This document shows, piece after piece, positions 1-11,638 of a stretch of 64,000 nucleotides of DNA. Position 1 is the stretch's first letter. The number at the start of each line of letters is the position of its first letter. The notes below the pieces were generated by a model that was not told the origin of the DNA, did not search any database, and saw only the letters and a list, made by a program, of their open reading frames with translations. This stretch comes from Benincasa hispida (lineage: Eukaryota > Streptophyta > Magnoliopsida > Cucurbitales > Cucurbitaceae), in NCBI RefSeq assembly GCF_009727055.1, contig NC_052351.1, forward strand, positions 56,319,268-56,383,267. The letters are read 5' to 3'. The position numbers and the translations under genes are program-made.

Positions 1-1091
1 TTTTGAGATTTATTGAAATTTTTTACGCATGTACATCGTTTAATTGATTGGAAATCAAACTTTTTTTTTGTATATATATAAACTATAAATATTAGGTTGT
101 TACATAATAAAATTCAACACTTAGTTTTAAAGAGGTTTTTCACAAAAATGACTAATTTGTTACAAATTGTAAGGTATAAAAACCAAATTGTTACTTATTA
201 ATATTCAACCGTTAAATTGTTATAAATTTGAAAGTATAAAGACCAAATCGTTACCATTAAAAGTTCAAGGACTATGTTGTTACTTTAGTGAAAGTTCGAG
301 GACCAAAAGGGACTTTTAACCTAATATATGTATCTATATTGGTCAAAATACCTTTTTCATCAAAGATTTCTAGTCCCAAGTTTCAAAAAAATTATACTTT
401 TAATTTTAATTTTTTAGTTTTTTTAATTGGCCCCTAAGGCTTCCAAATTTACACTTTCAATTTTGATTATCCACCGAGTACTCAATAATAGTATTATATC
501 TATTAACTACTCTGAAATAATTAAATTAATTATAATTAGTTTTTATTAATTTTTCATTGATATTAAAAGTATTTAAAAAATCACATAATAATTATTTTAA
601 ATTAATTAATTAAAAGTTGACACCAAATATCAATAAAACCTGAGAGTAGAAGTGTAAAATATTTGAATATAAAAACCAAATGAAAACTAAAAACTAAAAG
701 ATTTGATGGTAAAAATGTAATCTGAAACTTATAGACCAATGGAAATTAAGTTAAAAAATTATGAGTAAAAATAACGTAACATCTATAAACCTATAAACCA
801 AATAGACTATATTCGAAACCAAAGATTTTTCCTTTATTACGGTAAATTTATAAATTTAGTCCCCATAATTTGAGATTTGGTGTCTATCTCACCATTTAAC
901 TTTTAAAATCATAAATTCAACCCTGAATTTTTTTTATTTTTTTAAAATTTATGAACCCATTACATACAAATTAGAAGTTTAAGATTTCATCATAGATAAA
1001 TTTTAAATTTTTATATTGTAGCTCAATTTACACATCTAAAAAATTTACAAATTCATCGAGAGACCTATTAGATGCAAAATTGAAAGTTTAA
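1..1091. other. AT-rich intergenic DNA
   Basis: No open reading frame with protein-like composition is visible. The stretch at about 120-330 repeats short phrases of the type 'gttacaaattg...aaagtataaagacc', suggesting old degraded repeats. I assign no function. Confidence 0.6.
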
Positions 1092-1371
1092 GGCCATGTT
1101 TGGCAACTATTTTGTCTTTTTTTAAAAAAAAAAATAAGTCTATTTCTTCCAAATTTCTTACAATATCAATCTTTTTAAAGTAAATGTTGAATTTTTAGCT
1201 AAATTCCAAAAGCAATAACAACTTTTTTAAAATTATTTTTTTCAGTTTTCAAATTTTGGCTTGTATTTTAAAACTATGTGTAAAAAGTAGATAACAAATG
1301 AAAAAATCTATGAGTGGAAGTAGTATCTATAGGCTTAATTTTAAAAAACAAAATAGTTACCAAACGGATCC
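1092..1371. mobile_element. Tourist-like MITE (PIF/Harbinger type)
   Basis: A 280-bp non-coding element with terminal inverted repeats. The left end reads GGCCATGTTTGGCAACTATT and the right end, reverse complemented, starts GGATCCGTTTGGTAACTATT; both continue into T-rich sequence. It is flanked by TAA on both sides (1089-1091 and 1372-1374), the target duplication typical of PIF/Harbinger elements. From memory this resembles a very abundant MITE family of cucurbit genomes. It has no coding capacity and depends on a transposase supplied elsewhere. Confidence 0.75.
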
Positions 1372-1793
1372 TAAAAGTCTATTACACACAAATTCAAAAG
1401 TTTATGAATTAAATAAACATAAACCTCAAAGTCAAGAATAAACTTGTACTTTAACCTATTTTGGTCTTTACATTTATGGTTTTGGTTTCTTTTTACTCTA
1501 TGTACTTTTAAAACGTCTGTTTAACTTAATTTAAATAGTTCTTGTACACTTAAAAAGTTGTCATTTGATCAATTCATCGTCTAATTTCTCTCAATAAAAA
1601 AATGTTTAAAAATCCGGACCATATAATCACTTTTTAAAAGTATAGGGATTAAAATGGATATTTTGAAATACATATATTATAATATATTACTTTTCTCTTT
1701 CTCTTTTCTTTTAGGAGTATTTCAATTCTTATAATATTTTCTCTCTCCCTCTTTGTTTTTTAGGAGTATTTCAGTCCTTATAATATATTATTT

Positions 1794-2900
1794 AAGTCAC
1801 ATTTGGTAATTATTTTAGTTTTAATTTTTAGTTAAAAAAAAGTACTCTTGTAAACATCAATTTAACCTTTAAATCTTTTGCTTTATTATCTTCTTACTAC
1901 GAATGTTATTAAGAACTAAAAAAAAAAATAGTTTTTAAAACATTGTTTTTGTTTTTTATATTTGGCTTAAAATTCAACTATTTTACTTTAAACAAATGAA
2001 AACTATTGCAAGAAATAAAGATAAGATAGACTTAATTTTCAAAAAACAAAAAATTAAAACTCCGATTGATAACCATTTTATTTTTTGTTTTAGTTTTTAA
2101 AAACTAAGCTTATTTCCTTCAATTTTCTTATAATGACTTGCATTTTTCTTAAGCATAAAAGTAGAATTCTTAGTCAAATTATTTAAAAAAAAAAAAAAAA
2201 ATTAGTTTTCAAATTTTGTCTTGGTTTAAAAACGTGGGTAGAAAATAAATAGCAAAGCAATAAATCTAAAGATGTAAAAAGTATCTGTAGGCTTAATTTT
2301 AAAAAACCCAAAACCAAATGATTACCGATATAAAACCCCATTCGATAACAATTTCAATTTTTATTGTTGGTTTTTAAGAATTAAACGTATTTTCTTACCA
2401 TGATTTGCATATTTTTTAAGTACAATAGTTGAATTCTTAATCAAATTAAAAAGTAAAAATAAAATTTCTAAAAAGTACGTCCGTTTAGTAGCCATTTATT
2501 TTTTAGTTTTTATTTTTGAAAATCATTTCTCCCTACTTTTTACAACGATTTACATATTCTTCAAGTACAATGATAGAATTCTTAGCCAATTTTCAAAAGC
2601 TATATTTTTTTAGTTTTCAAATTTTAGTCTGACTTTTTCAACTATTAGTAAAAAATAGATAATAAATGAAAAATTTTAGTAGTGAAATATTTTATAGACT
2701 TAATTTTTAAAAAACAAAAATAATTATTAAACGAAATCTACAATTTTTTAATTTTTAAAATTTAGTTTGATTTTTTAAAACATGAATAAAAAGTAGATAA
2801 TAAAGTAATAAATCTAGAAGTGATAGAAATATTTATATGTTTAATTTTTTTTTAAAAAAAAAAAAACCAAAAAATTAAATAGTTATCCATAGAACCTAAA
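1794..2900. mobile_element. cluster of degenerate Tourist-like MITE copies
   Basis: At least five diverged or partial copies of the element at 1092-1371 lie nearly end to end, at about 1794-2055, 2060-2331, 2337-2470 (truncated), 2477-2738 and 2739-2900 (truncated). Each starts with a variant of 'gtttggtaaccatttt' and carries the internal 'gaattcttag(c/t)caaatt' and 'ggcttaattttaaaaaac' blocks. The ends are too eroded to define all target duplications, so insertion of one copy near or into another is an inference. Confidence 0.6.
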
Positions 2901-3229
2901 ATTTTACTATTTTAATAACTACAGGTTAAGTTGAGAAAAAAAATATAAAGCCTTTTATGTAATCATCTATATTATATGGAATATCTTTAATTACCATTTG
3001 TAGCCTGTTTGTAAGAAACCGTCAAATGATTACGATTGATTGTGAGCTAAACTTTTATTGCACGTATGAGGTCATGGTGATGTAAGCAGAATAAATGCTT
3101 CTCTTTTGATTTTCTCAAAAGAACAAACGGTAGAAATCATCATAATTATTATTTGACTCTCTCAAACATTCAAACTGTCCTAAGTTATTATAATTTGTAT
3201 TTAAAATGTAAATTATTTTAATTTAAATT
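2901..3229. other. intergenic, nothing recognised
   Basis: AT-rich DNA between the MITE cluster and the 88-bp repeat. I see no gene or structured repeat. Confidence 0.5.
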
Positions 3230-3545
3230 AAAATAATATATATTTGAGTGATAAACTATAATACGATAATAAATAATAAAAACGATAGTAAATAGTAAAT
3301 ACGGTAATAAATAAAAATTTTGATAATATATTTGAGTGATAAACTATAATACGGTAATAAATAATAAAAACGATAGTAAATAGTAAAATTTTGAAATAGT
3401 GATAGTAAATAATAAATAATGTAATAAATAAAAAATTTAAAATAGTGATGAAGGTACTTAATAAGTGGTTTTGAAATAATTTTTATTATAATAAAAGATT
3501 ATTATATTTTGATGATAACCTTTACCTTAAAAGATCCTTAAATTT
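3230..3545. repeat. AT-rich repeat, copy 1, containing an 88-bp tandem duplication
   Basis: The unit beginning 'tatttgagtgataaactata' at 3241 recurs at 3329, an 88-bp period, both followed by 'aataataaaaacgatagtaa'. The right end (about 3470-3535) resembles 5895-5962 on the other side of the F-box gene at roughly 75% identity by eye, sharing 'tttgatgataacc'. The two are probably old copies of one non-autonomous element, but I cannot define termini. Confidence 0.45.
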
Positions 3546-3870
3546 TATTATTTTGAGATCAAAGTATATTTAAATGTATAAGAGTAGTACTTTGTTTAAA
3601 TATATAAAAGTAGTAGTTAAATACATCTCAAAATATACTTGTCGAACAAAAAAGTCTATAACAAATTACGATAAAAAAAAAATATATACAGATAGCTCGC
3701 GACACAACCACACTTTAATTATAACAAAACTTTAAGAACAAAAAGAAAAACAGCTAGGTATATTGATCATAGATTGAAACTTCAAAGATTTCTACACACA
3801 ATTATACAACATAATGAAAATAAAAATTTAAAAAAAAAAAAACATATTTTATATACAATGAGTTTAGGGA

Positions 3871-5198
3871 TTACACACTCGCATTGAACAAAAAATGTTG
3901 CAAATACATTAACCCATCATCCAAACTCACATATCTCCAACTCACAATACTCATCATCCCCACACTCACACTTTCAATCCTAACCTTGCTTCCTCCTCCA
4001 TTGTTCCCACGCAACCCCAGTTTCAGATCCGCCACTATGCCGCCGCTCACGACGTTCGAGCAGCACCCCGCTGCCGGAAGCTCCTCCGAGAACCACCCGT
4101 CGGCTCTTGGAGCCATTCCCACTCTTCCTCCACATTCAATCATTGTAAATACCCCCCTCCACCCTTCTAACACTAGGTTCCACACCACCTCCACCTCCTC
4201 TCGACCTCCGATCACCACCGGACCCCCTTTATTGCCATTGTCCCCGTCAAGATTTATGTCGAATTTGAATAGCCCGTTCCGATCCACGGCTAGCTCCCCA
4301 CCGTGCTTCACGACGGTGAGGATGGACTGTGGCGGAGCTAGAAATTTTCATAGAGAACAATTATACTCGAATTCTAAAATATTCGAATCTATTCCGTTTG
4401 ATTTCCTATTCTTTATGGTTTCTAAAATGTAATAATTTATTGTTTTGAAAATTTATTTATTCTTTTCTTCCTCCAATTTTCTTGAATATTTAGTCCAATT
4501 TTAAAACCAAAAAAAGTTTGAGGTATCGTATGATAATTATTTAAAAATTAATAGTATATTTAGAGAGTAATTTTTAAAATCACTCCAAACATGTTTTTAA
4601 TTTTTTTTTTTTTAAAAAAAACTAATTTTGAAGATTGAAATTACATTTAAAATTGAATATTAAAAAATTATGTTTTCGACTAATTTTAAAAATTACATCT
4701 CTTAAAACTTATAAAGCATAATTATTGATGTGTTATCTATTTCTAACAATATTTTGTAAAAATTAATTTCATCTCTAAATTTCTTCTTTAACGTATTAAA
4801 AAATTACCTTTATCTTTTTCCACCAGTTCGTGACCTACGATGTACCTATCTTTATCGGTAGAAGAGATACTAATGACGAAGATGAGGTCGGAGAGGGAGA
4901 GAGTGGGTTTTGAGGGAGCGGGACGGCGACGAGCAGCAGCAGTGTGGCCGAGACCAAAGAGGCGGCGGAAGGACACAGGTGGTGACGTGGGGGCGGAGGA
5001 GGAGATAGCAAGGTTAGAGAGAGAAGGGAAATTGGCGGTGAAAATTGGCTCCCAAAGGTGGTCGGAGGCCATAGAAATGGACCAAAACTTGCAGACGCAG
5101 GAGGCGGTGGCCAGGGTTTTGGGGTCAAGGCGTTCGGCGACGAGAAGAAGCACCTCCCAAGGCGGCGGCGAAGAAAGTGATGGAAGAGGTGGTGCCAT
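3871..5198 (-). CDS. F-box protein, two exons
   Basis: The coding region is exon 1 at 5198-4808 and exon 2 at 4337-3871, giving 858 nt and 285 residues. Exon 1 ends AAAG|GTAATT (GT at 4807-4806). Exon 2 begins after TTTCTAG (AG at 4339-4338). One base left over in exon 1 joins two bases in exon 2 as an Ala codon, so the frame is preserved. The N-terminal F-box lies at about residues 12-58, with PPPWEVLLLVAERLDPKTLA, CVCKFW and SDHLWEPIF as landmarks. Such proteins bind SKP1 in SCF ubiquitin ligases and recruit substrates with the C-terminal part. That part shows no LRR, Kelch or other known repeat here. From memory it resembles Arabidopsis At5g04010, which is unverified. Base composition is GC-rich against an AT-rich surround. 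This is the only intact host gene in the window. Confidence 0.85.
4338..4807 (-). other. intron of the F-box gene
   Basis: A 470-bp AT-rich intron with GT donor at 4807-4806 and AG acceptor at 4339-4338. The splice phase matches between the exons. It contains T- and A-rich runs but no clear transposon. Confidence 0.8.
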
Positions 5199-5249
5199 GA
5201 GGAAGGATAAGAAAATAATCGGTTTGGTGAAGATTCGATTTAATTCGAT

Positions 5250-5286
5250 TATTTATAGAGTGGGAAGATTTTATTGGTGACACGTG
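5250..5286 (-). promoter_or_regulatory. F-box gene core promoter: TATA box, CCAAT box, G-box
   Basis: Upstream of the ATG at 5198, read on the minus strand, TATAAATA lies at 5257-5250, CCAAT at 5277-5273 and CACGTG (G-box) at 5286-5281. A second ACGT core (GCCACGTCA on the plus strand) lies at 5320-5328. G-boxes bind bZIP and bHLH factors and are common in light- or ABA-responsive promoters; that this gene responds so is an inference. Confidence 0.55.
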
Positions 5287-5339
5287 GAAGTCAAATGTGC
5301 AATTGCATGGAATCAATTTGCCACGTCATACTTTTGTTA

Positions 5340-5699
5340 GCACAGGGGAAGTTATCTAATTATCTAAATTAATTTTTAGATTTGGTGTTTTCTTTTTGTT
5401 TTAATGTGAACATTTTTTTTCGGATGAAAAACGGAACGCCAAAAGGCCATACAAAATAGTTAAGAGCAAATACCAACCTTTTATATATTTCATCAAATTG
5501 TCCATTTATTTATCGCGGGACGAATTTACTTTATATTTTTTTAAATATATATACTTTTTATTTGTGTGTGATGAAAATTAGTATAATTATAATGAAATTA
5601 TATTGATAGATCAATTGTAATAAATCTAAATCACAAACATAATTAAATTATTTTGGATCACATTTACTTAAATTTACAAATCTGTCAACATAACAGTAA
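5340..5699. other. AT-rich intergenic DNA
   Basis: No gene or structured repeat is visible. Confidence 0.45.
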
Positions 5700-5965
5700 A
5701 TGTGATAAATTCATCATTTTCATATTGTTACCATAATAATATTTTTAATGGTAACGATAAATGTAGTGGAAATAGTAAACACTGTAGCAAATAAAAAAAA
5801 TGATGAATGTAAAATAGTAAAAACTGTAGTAAATAGTAAATACTATTTCAGTACTATAGCAAACGAGGGTCTATATTAACGATAGCTAATTGAAGATTTT
5901 GAAATAATTTTAAATGTAATAAGAGGTTGTTATTAAATTTTGATGATAACCCTTACCCCAAACGT
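5700..5965. repeat. AT-rich repeat, copy 2
   Basis: This carries repeated 'aatagtaaa(t/c)ac' and 'tgtag(c/t)aaat' phrases and a right end like that of copy 1 at 3230-3545, including 'ttttgaaataatttt' and 'tttgatgataaccc'. The two copies bracket the F-box gene. It is probably an old MITE. Confidence 0.4.
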
Positions 5966-7729
5966 TTCCGTATTCTCTATAAATCCATCACTTTTTAACC
6001 AATTTAAGGCTAGTCTTTTTGAAGAGGTAAAAAGTTACTAGAACACTTTATACTTTGATTAGAAGACATTCTTGAATGTCGAGAGAAAGTGATTTTGAAT
6101 ATGAGACGATCGTGGCATATTGCAAATTAGATCTATTAAGAGGTCAGAGAATAACGACATTCTACATTATTTTTATTTTTTCATTAAATATAAAGAATTT
6201 GTTGTTTTATTTTAAATATATTTTGTTCCTTTTCATTAAAAACCGATAATATTATGTTTCTTCGGCGGTTTGGTTGGGGCACACATTATTTGTCACCAGG
6301 CCAGATACAGAAGCGACTAAACAAGGCACTTTTCCTTTTTCTCTCTTTTTTTCTTTTATTTTTTAAAATGATTTGATTGTATATATAATAATATATGAAT
6401 TACTCGCCACGTATAGTTATAATTTTTTTACTTTTTATTTTTGTTTTTTATTTTGAAAAAAACATATGATATTTAATTTTTATTACATTAATTCCTTTTT
6501 AATTTTTCTCACACACACATGTATATATATATTATAGTACATTTAGATCTACATGTATATGAATATTAAATTACAAATTTAGTCACAAAGATTTGAAATT
6601 CGTGACTAATAAATCTTTAAACATCCAATTTTAACTCTAGTCCATTGTAAATGATCAATAAATATATAAATTACTTCAATTTTTATATCTAATAGGTTTT
6701 GGAAATATTAAAAATGTATAAAAAAGATAATTGTTTTATAAAACAAAAAAGCTATGCATCTAATTGAACCTTATACCACTGACATTAATAAATCTTTTGG
6801 TGTCTATCACTTATAGATATTGTCAATTTGGTATATTTGTAAATGAGTAATTTAAAATTTTTTGCTACTAATAGATACATTAATTTTAAAAAGATGTCCA
6901 ATCACATGTATTAAGCACGAAGTTAAATTTAATATTTAATATAATATTTACGTTTTAACATTTTCAAATATGTAAGAGATACATTACATTAGAAATGTAG
7001 ATTAACATTGTTATGAAGTTTTCTTTTTCCTTTATTTTGTAGTGTCTTTATTTATTTTTTATTATTATTTTTTTTACAATATGTGAAGTGGAAAAATTAA
7101 ACTTCTAACCTTAAAGTTATAATACAAATACTATATTAGTTGATAGTGTGTATATTTATGAATTTTACTTTGAGTTTATATTTTGGTATTGTGAATGTGT
7201 GACTGTATGTTGTACTAAGGGATTGGTGTATCCTCTTGAACAGGATGTTTTGATTCTTAAATTTGGTAATTCAAAATTTTCTTTTAGTCATTCATGTTTT
7301 TATGTTACCAATGCTTTGAAAAGTGTACTTTAGATTTCATTAAATTAATTACATGACCCAGAGCTTTTCTAATCAGGAAATGATTAAAAGTATATTTGGG
7401 TTGACTAGAGAAAAAATATTTTTCTTTTTTTATAGACACTTTTATTTAATCTCTTTTTGATTAAAAAAAAAAAGGTTTAAAATACATTCTTAAAGTGTTC
7501 CAAAATCTATTTTGAGTGGTTATCAAATACTTCAAAATTTTTAATATAACTTATTTTCAAAATTAAACGGCTGAAAAGTTAAATCAAACACATCTTAAGG
7601 TTCCTATAAAAGCATTTATAAGAAGTAATTTAATGTCATGTATGCTGTTATTGAAAGGTTTAGTTTATAATATTGCATGAGAAATCATGAATATGTCTGA
7701 TATATCTAAAAAAGAGCTATTCCTAGCTT
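5966..7729. other. AT-rich intergenic DNA
   Basis: No supportable gene. A small GC-richer island at about 6260-6330 has no recognisable coding content. At about 7370-7600, T/A-rich MITE-like sequence carries phrases such as 'gagtggttatcaaatacttc'. A 61-codon reading frame at 7148-7333 is T-rich with no domain. Confidence 0.5.
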
Positions 7730-7861
7730 AATTCGGGCTCGTTATTGGATTTTATGTATCTATTTCCCTATTTTGTGGGTACCGAGCAATCAAGAGATAG
7801 AATTGGCAATTTGGTGAATAACGAGGTTAATTTGGAGCAATTTAGAGTTGATTTGAGCATN

Positions 7862-7897
7862 GTCTCTTATACACATCTAGATGTGTATAAGAGACAG
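7862..7897. other. Nextera mate-pair junction adapter left in the assembly
   Basis: After an N at 7861 comes GTCTCTTATACACATCT followed by AGATGTGTATAAGAGACAG, the back-to-back Tn5 mosaic ends of the Illumina Nextera mate-pair circularisation adapter (first two bases lost to the N). The same 25 bp flank it on both sides (7836-7860 and 7904-7928), as expected from a failed overlap during gap filling. It is not biological sequence. Confidence 0.95.
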
Positions 7898-7971
7898 ATC
7901 TGAAGCAATTTAGAGTTGATTTGAGCATTCAGGCTTCAAAGGAATCAAAAAGACCAAAATGCCCCTACTTC

Positions 7972-8176
7972 AGCGTCACAACGCTCACCTTATACGAAGC
8001 CTCGATGCTTACTTGACGCTAAAGGGCAGTAGCTTGATGTGCGCGGGAGCGTTGCAATGCTACTCCTAGCGTTGTAACGCTTCGAGTTGGCAACAACGCC
8101 AACGTTGCAATGTTTTTCCTGACGCTTGTGGCTTTTTTGTCGAGCATTGCAACACTGTTTCTAGCATTGAAACATT
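7972..8176. repeat. six copies of a 14-bp quasi-palindrome
   Basis: Variants of AGCGTTGCAACGCT lie at 7972-7985, 8048-8061, 8068-8081, 8101-8114, 8143-8156 and 8163-8176. They are imperfect palindromes, packed more tightly toward the TATA box at 8188. They could be factor-binding sites in an LTR U3 region; that role is inference. Confidence 0.7.
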
Positions 8177-8187
8177 GCGAATATTTC

Positions 8188-8195
8188 TATAAATA
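8188..8195 (+). promoter_or_regulatory. TATA box of the gypsy-like LTR
   Basis: TATAAATA lies 12 bp after the last quasi-palindrome, in the position expected for an LTR promoter. Confidence 0.5.
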
Positions 8196-8436
8196 CCTCC
8201 CTTCGTCTTTAGGTCAAAATATGCTAACTTTTGAGGACTGAATTGATGGAGGCCGAAGTTAAGCCTCAATCTTCTTCTTTTCCCTTCAGATTTTAGTATC
8301 TTTAGGTTAGTTTCTCTTTTTGTTTTGGGTTGTAATCACCGGGTTGGATGTGTATCTCAGATTTGTCTATGAATTAAGAGGTAACTCCTATCTAATTTCT
8401 TTGAGCAAGAGCCCTATGTTTAATTTCTTGAAGGAT

Positions 8437-8876
8437 TTGGGATGATTTGATTGAACCTTTATGGATTTTTTTATAAATTGATCTGACAAATTAATTTATT
8501 GAAATTCTTGTTTGCAAAATCGTCATAGCCTGTGCATATATTGATTGATTTAGTTGTGCATATTAGAATCGCATGTGTAAAGTCTAGACTTTTTTTGACC
8601 AAATGCATGTATGCCCTAATATAATCTTTTCCAAATAAATCATGTTATAAGATATGGATTTTTCAACTTGTAGTATGTCTCAACAATTGAACTCTTTCGT
8701 AATGCAGTTCAATCTTAACTTGTATGTCGCTAAGAAGGAAGAGTTGTAAATTGAATTAGGGTTAATTTGGTTTAATTCGAACTTGGCTAATTGGGCTATT
8801 AGATTTTCTAATAGGTTGAGGGGTTGATAGATTCAGTGTAATTAATTGACGCCTAATGAAAGAAATTGCATAGGAT
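8437..8876. repeat. ~440-bp direct repeat, copy 1 (paired with 18601-19034)
   Basis: From 'ttgggatgat' onward this matches 18601-19034 at about 90% by eye. Both copies lead directly into a family-B LTR. See the finding on this duplication. Confidence 0.75.
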
Positions 8877-9331
8877 GTTAGCATAAATACTTTAAATTTA
8901 TATTGAATAGATTAACCCTGGAATCATTCATGCCAAATTGTCAAGAATAATAACATATCAGATTCTATTGAGAAACTAATGATAGCTTCAATAGGATGAT
9001 AGATGACTACGATCTTCCTCAATCAAATCTCCGAATACCCTTAGTGGGATCTCTCTCTAGATAGACTGAGTGCTTATTGTTTTGGTATATTGGGGACCAA
9101 CCCTAAGGTTTCTTTATATACTAGTTCAATTAGAGTTCCCATTAAATTCTAATTAACTAGGAATGGGCTTCTACCCATTATGTCCATACTCAATTAAGAA
9201 TCTAGGGCCTTAATTAATTAGATAATATAATAGAGCCCAATCTAACAAAATAACTTAATGTGATAAATTATTAATCCACATATATAGCCCATACTTTAAT
9301 TAAACATATTATTATTTAAATATGTCTAACA
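8877..9331 (-). repeat. 3' LTR of family-B copy 1
   Basis: A 455-bp LTR with ends TGTTAG..CTAACA. It is followed on the plus strand by 'atctcccacttgg', which on the minus strand is the purine-rich tract CCAAGTGGGAGAT directly before the LTR. The matching LTR is 19035-19510. Confidence 0.8.
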
Positions 9332-9960
9332 ATCTCCCACTTGGGCTATGTCTATGTACCTGATATAATTAAATCACATAAACCTTAAGCACGCATAAAC
9401 AAGTTATTTCAATAATAGAATTCTCCTTTAGTTCAATCTGGTCCATCTTCTGTATTAGCACGGAATCAATGCAACTTTCATTACTACCCTTGTAACCAAA
9501 ACCTTCCTTGATCACCAATTCCAATATATTCAATGACATAGTTCAAGTATGGATGGATAGCATGGAAACTACATGCAAAGTGATCTAGATCATGCCTATT
9601 TCTAACTGGTCCAAGTTTCTTAGTGAGATCATTCTTAAAACTTTATGCTAAACTGTATTTGCAAAACCACATGCATGATAAAAAAGTTCAAATAATAAAA
9701 CTTAAACCATCAACTTTATTCTATATAGAAAATAAACAAATTAAGGTCAAAGAACATCCTCAATAACAAGCTCTCACTAAACCATGAAATCAGAAAAGTG
9801 ACTAACACCCATGTGAGTAACATGCTCATGAAAAACTTTAGGTGGTAAACCTTTAGTCAATGGATCTGCCACTATAGAGTTTGTTTCTATGTGTTCTATC
9901 GAAATTTGACCATCCTGAACACTTTCTTTAACAATCAGAAACTTTACATCTATATGCTTT
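9332..9960 (-). pseudogene. family-B copy 1: 3' non-coding region and end of RNase H
   Basis: This is collinear with 59134-59750 of family-B copy 2 (shared 'gtgactaacacccatgtgaa' and 'ggtggtaaa(c/t)ctttagtcaa'). It holds the last part of the RNase H domain and the 3' untranslated region before the purine tract. The domain is cut at 9960 by a solo LTR whose other side is 12081. Confidence 0.7.
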
Positions 9961-11497
9961 TGTTAGCGTTGATGCCCTAAACTCTCGTTGGGTCCTGTAG
10001 TTTATAAACACTATATTGAGCAAACACTTGTGATGTAATAATATATGATATTTTCTTCACTGTTATCTATGGAACATGGGATGTTTTCATTGCTTTACCA
10101 CAAACCAATAAATTAAGATCTTTGGTTGTCATTGTAACTTAAGCATGTATGTGGAGACATACGGGTGGATCATGCCTTAAGTGATAACCATAATGGTATG
10201 TAGTATATGGATATAGGAGGGAAACCTTATCTTGGTGACACTATGGATACGACCCACTTTGTAGAGAGCTACAAGTGTTGTGACTTACTATAGATGGTAT
10301 GATCCTAATCATTCATGTGGAGACATGGGAGCGGGGGTATCCTGTACAAAGGAATTTGTATAAGATCAAACCACGAAGCGTTATAGTCTCTTTATATAAT
10401 GTCGTTTGTGACCGAGACTTCACTTCACTAAGATGACCATAGGTAATATGACCTCAATCCTGAGTGAGTTGGGAACTCCTGCCTTTGAGGGCGGTCCTTT
10501 GATTTGCATGGGTGCGAGTGGTCAGATTGCCGACACAAACTTACCACTTTGGGGATTTTTCTGATTGGGGAGCTGGGAACTCAACTACATAAGATGTAAT
10601 TCACTCATTCTTCGAAGTAGGGGTAAATAGATAGGTTGCTCCCTTCAGGGCTGATTCTGAGGCTTGAACAATGTGGCGCCACACACCTTCTCATGACCTG
10701 AGAGGTGTCCACACATAATAGGACTATGTTGTATTGTTCATTAGAGGAATCAGTGGTGCTTAAGGAGTTAGATGTAACTACAGGGGCAAAACGGTAAATT
10801 GGCCCAATTGTACTTACGAGCATCTGTGAAGGGTTATCATACTGTTGATTGGTTATATCCAATGGACACAGAAATATATCCGTGGTGAGAAGAATACAAC
10901 TGTTGGTCTTTAGTGAAGTGTCTGGCAGTTAACGGATGGTGGATCTCGTGGCTAAAGAGTTTAATCAACTATTCACGTATCGTTGGAGCTTCAAGCCACA
11001 GGTTCATAAGGTCCCCTTGGTAGCTCAATGGATTCAAGTTGAGAATCAGTATTTGGGTCAGTTTGAAGTCTTCAAATTGACAAGAAGGAGTTTGATTATA
11101 TATGATATGATTAAACTGGTCAATTGTATATAATATAGTTGACATGATGTATGAGATACATTAATTGGAGGAAAAGGATATAAATATGATTTATATCTAG
11201 TGGAGGAGAAAAGGATTATGGTTTATATGTTGCATATGATGTGATATTAAAACTATATATTATAAATATAATATGATAAATTGGTTATTATATTTATTTA
11301 TATTTAAATAATTATGAGATAATTGTTAGTGGTTTTCTTCATAACCGTATGTGAAACTAGGATGTTGTATTCAGTTTTGATAACTGAAGGATAAAATGAA
11401 AATAACTTTCATTTTGAAAAAATATTGGATAATCGCTTCAGATTTGTACACTGTCCATCATATAGTTAACGACAGCCTACACGATAGCTCAAGTTTT

Positions 11498-11610
11498 CCT
11501 AAACGATCGTATACACGCGCAGTCGACCTAAATGATCGTATATCTTTTACTAAACGATCGCGCACGAGAGCGAGATTACCTAAACGATCAACTCGATTAC
11601 CTAAACGCCT
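11498..11610. repeat. CTAAACGATCG motif array in family-A solo LTR 1
   Basis: Five degenerate copies of CCTAAACGATCG, some 20-30 bp apart. Equivalent but differently arranged arrays occur in other family-A LTRs and in the leader at 38460-38890. Confidence 0.7.
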
Positions 11611-11638
11611 TCCCTCTACCAAATCCAACAAAGCGCAC

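Larger units (their letters stand above)
7730..8876 (+). mobile_element. gypsy-like LTR fragment (left boundary uncertain)
   Basis: Features typical of a plant LTR occur in order: a GC-rich palindrome cluster (7972-8176), a TATA box (8188-8195), and a leader-like stretch continuing to where family-B copy 1 was inserted. The LTR appears to resume at 19511. I saw no coding domain of this element, so superfamily is a judgement from overall character. Confidence 0.4.

Noticed and set aside
3884..4432. 182-codon plus-strand frame over the F-box gene
   Set aside because: Antisense shadow of exon 2, Pro/Ser-rich with no domain; the minus strand has splice sites and an F-box.
4840..5280. 146-codon plus-strand frame over F-box exon 1
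   Set aside because: Antisense shadow, Arg/Glu-rich, no domain.
7148..7333. 61-codon frame
   Set aside because: Chance frame in T-rich DNA with no homology and no gene signals.
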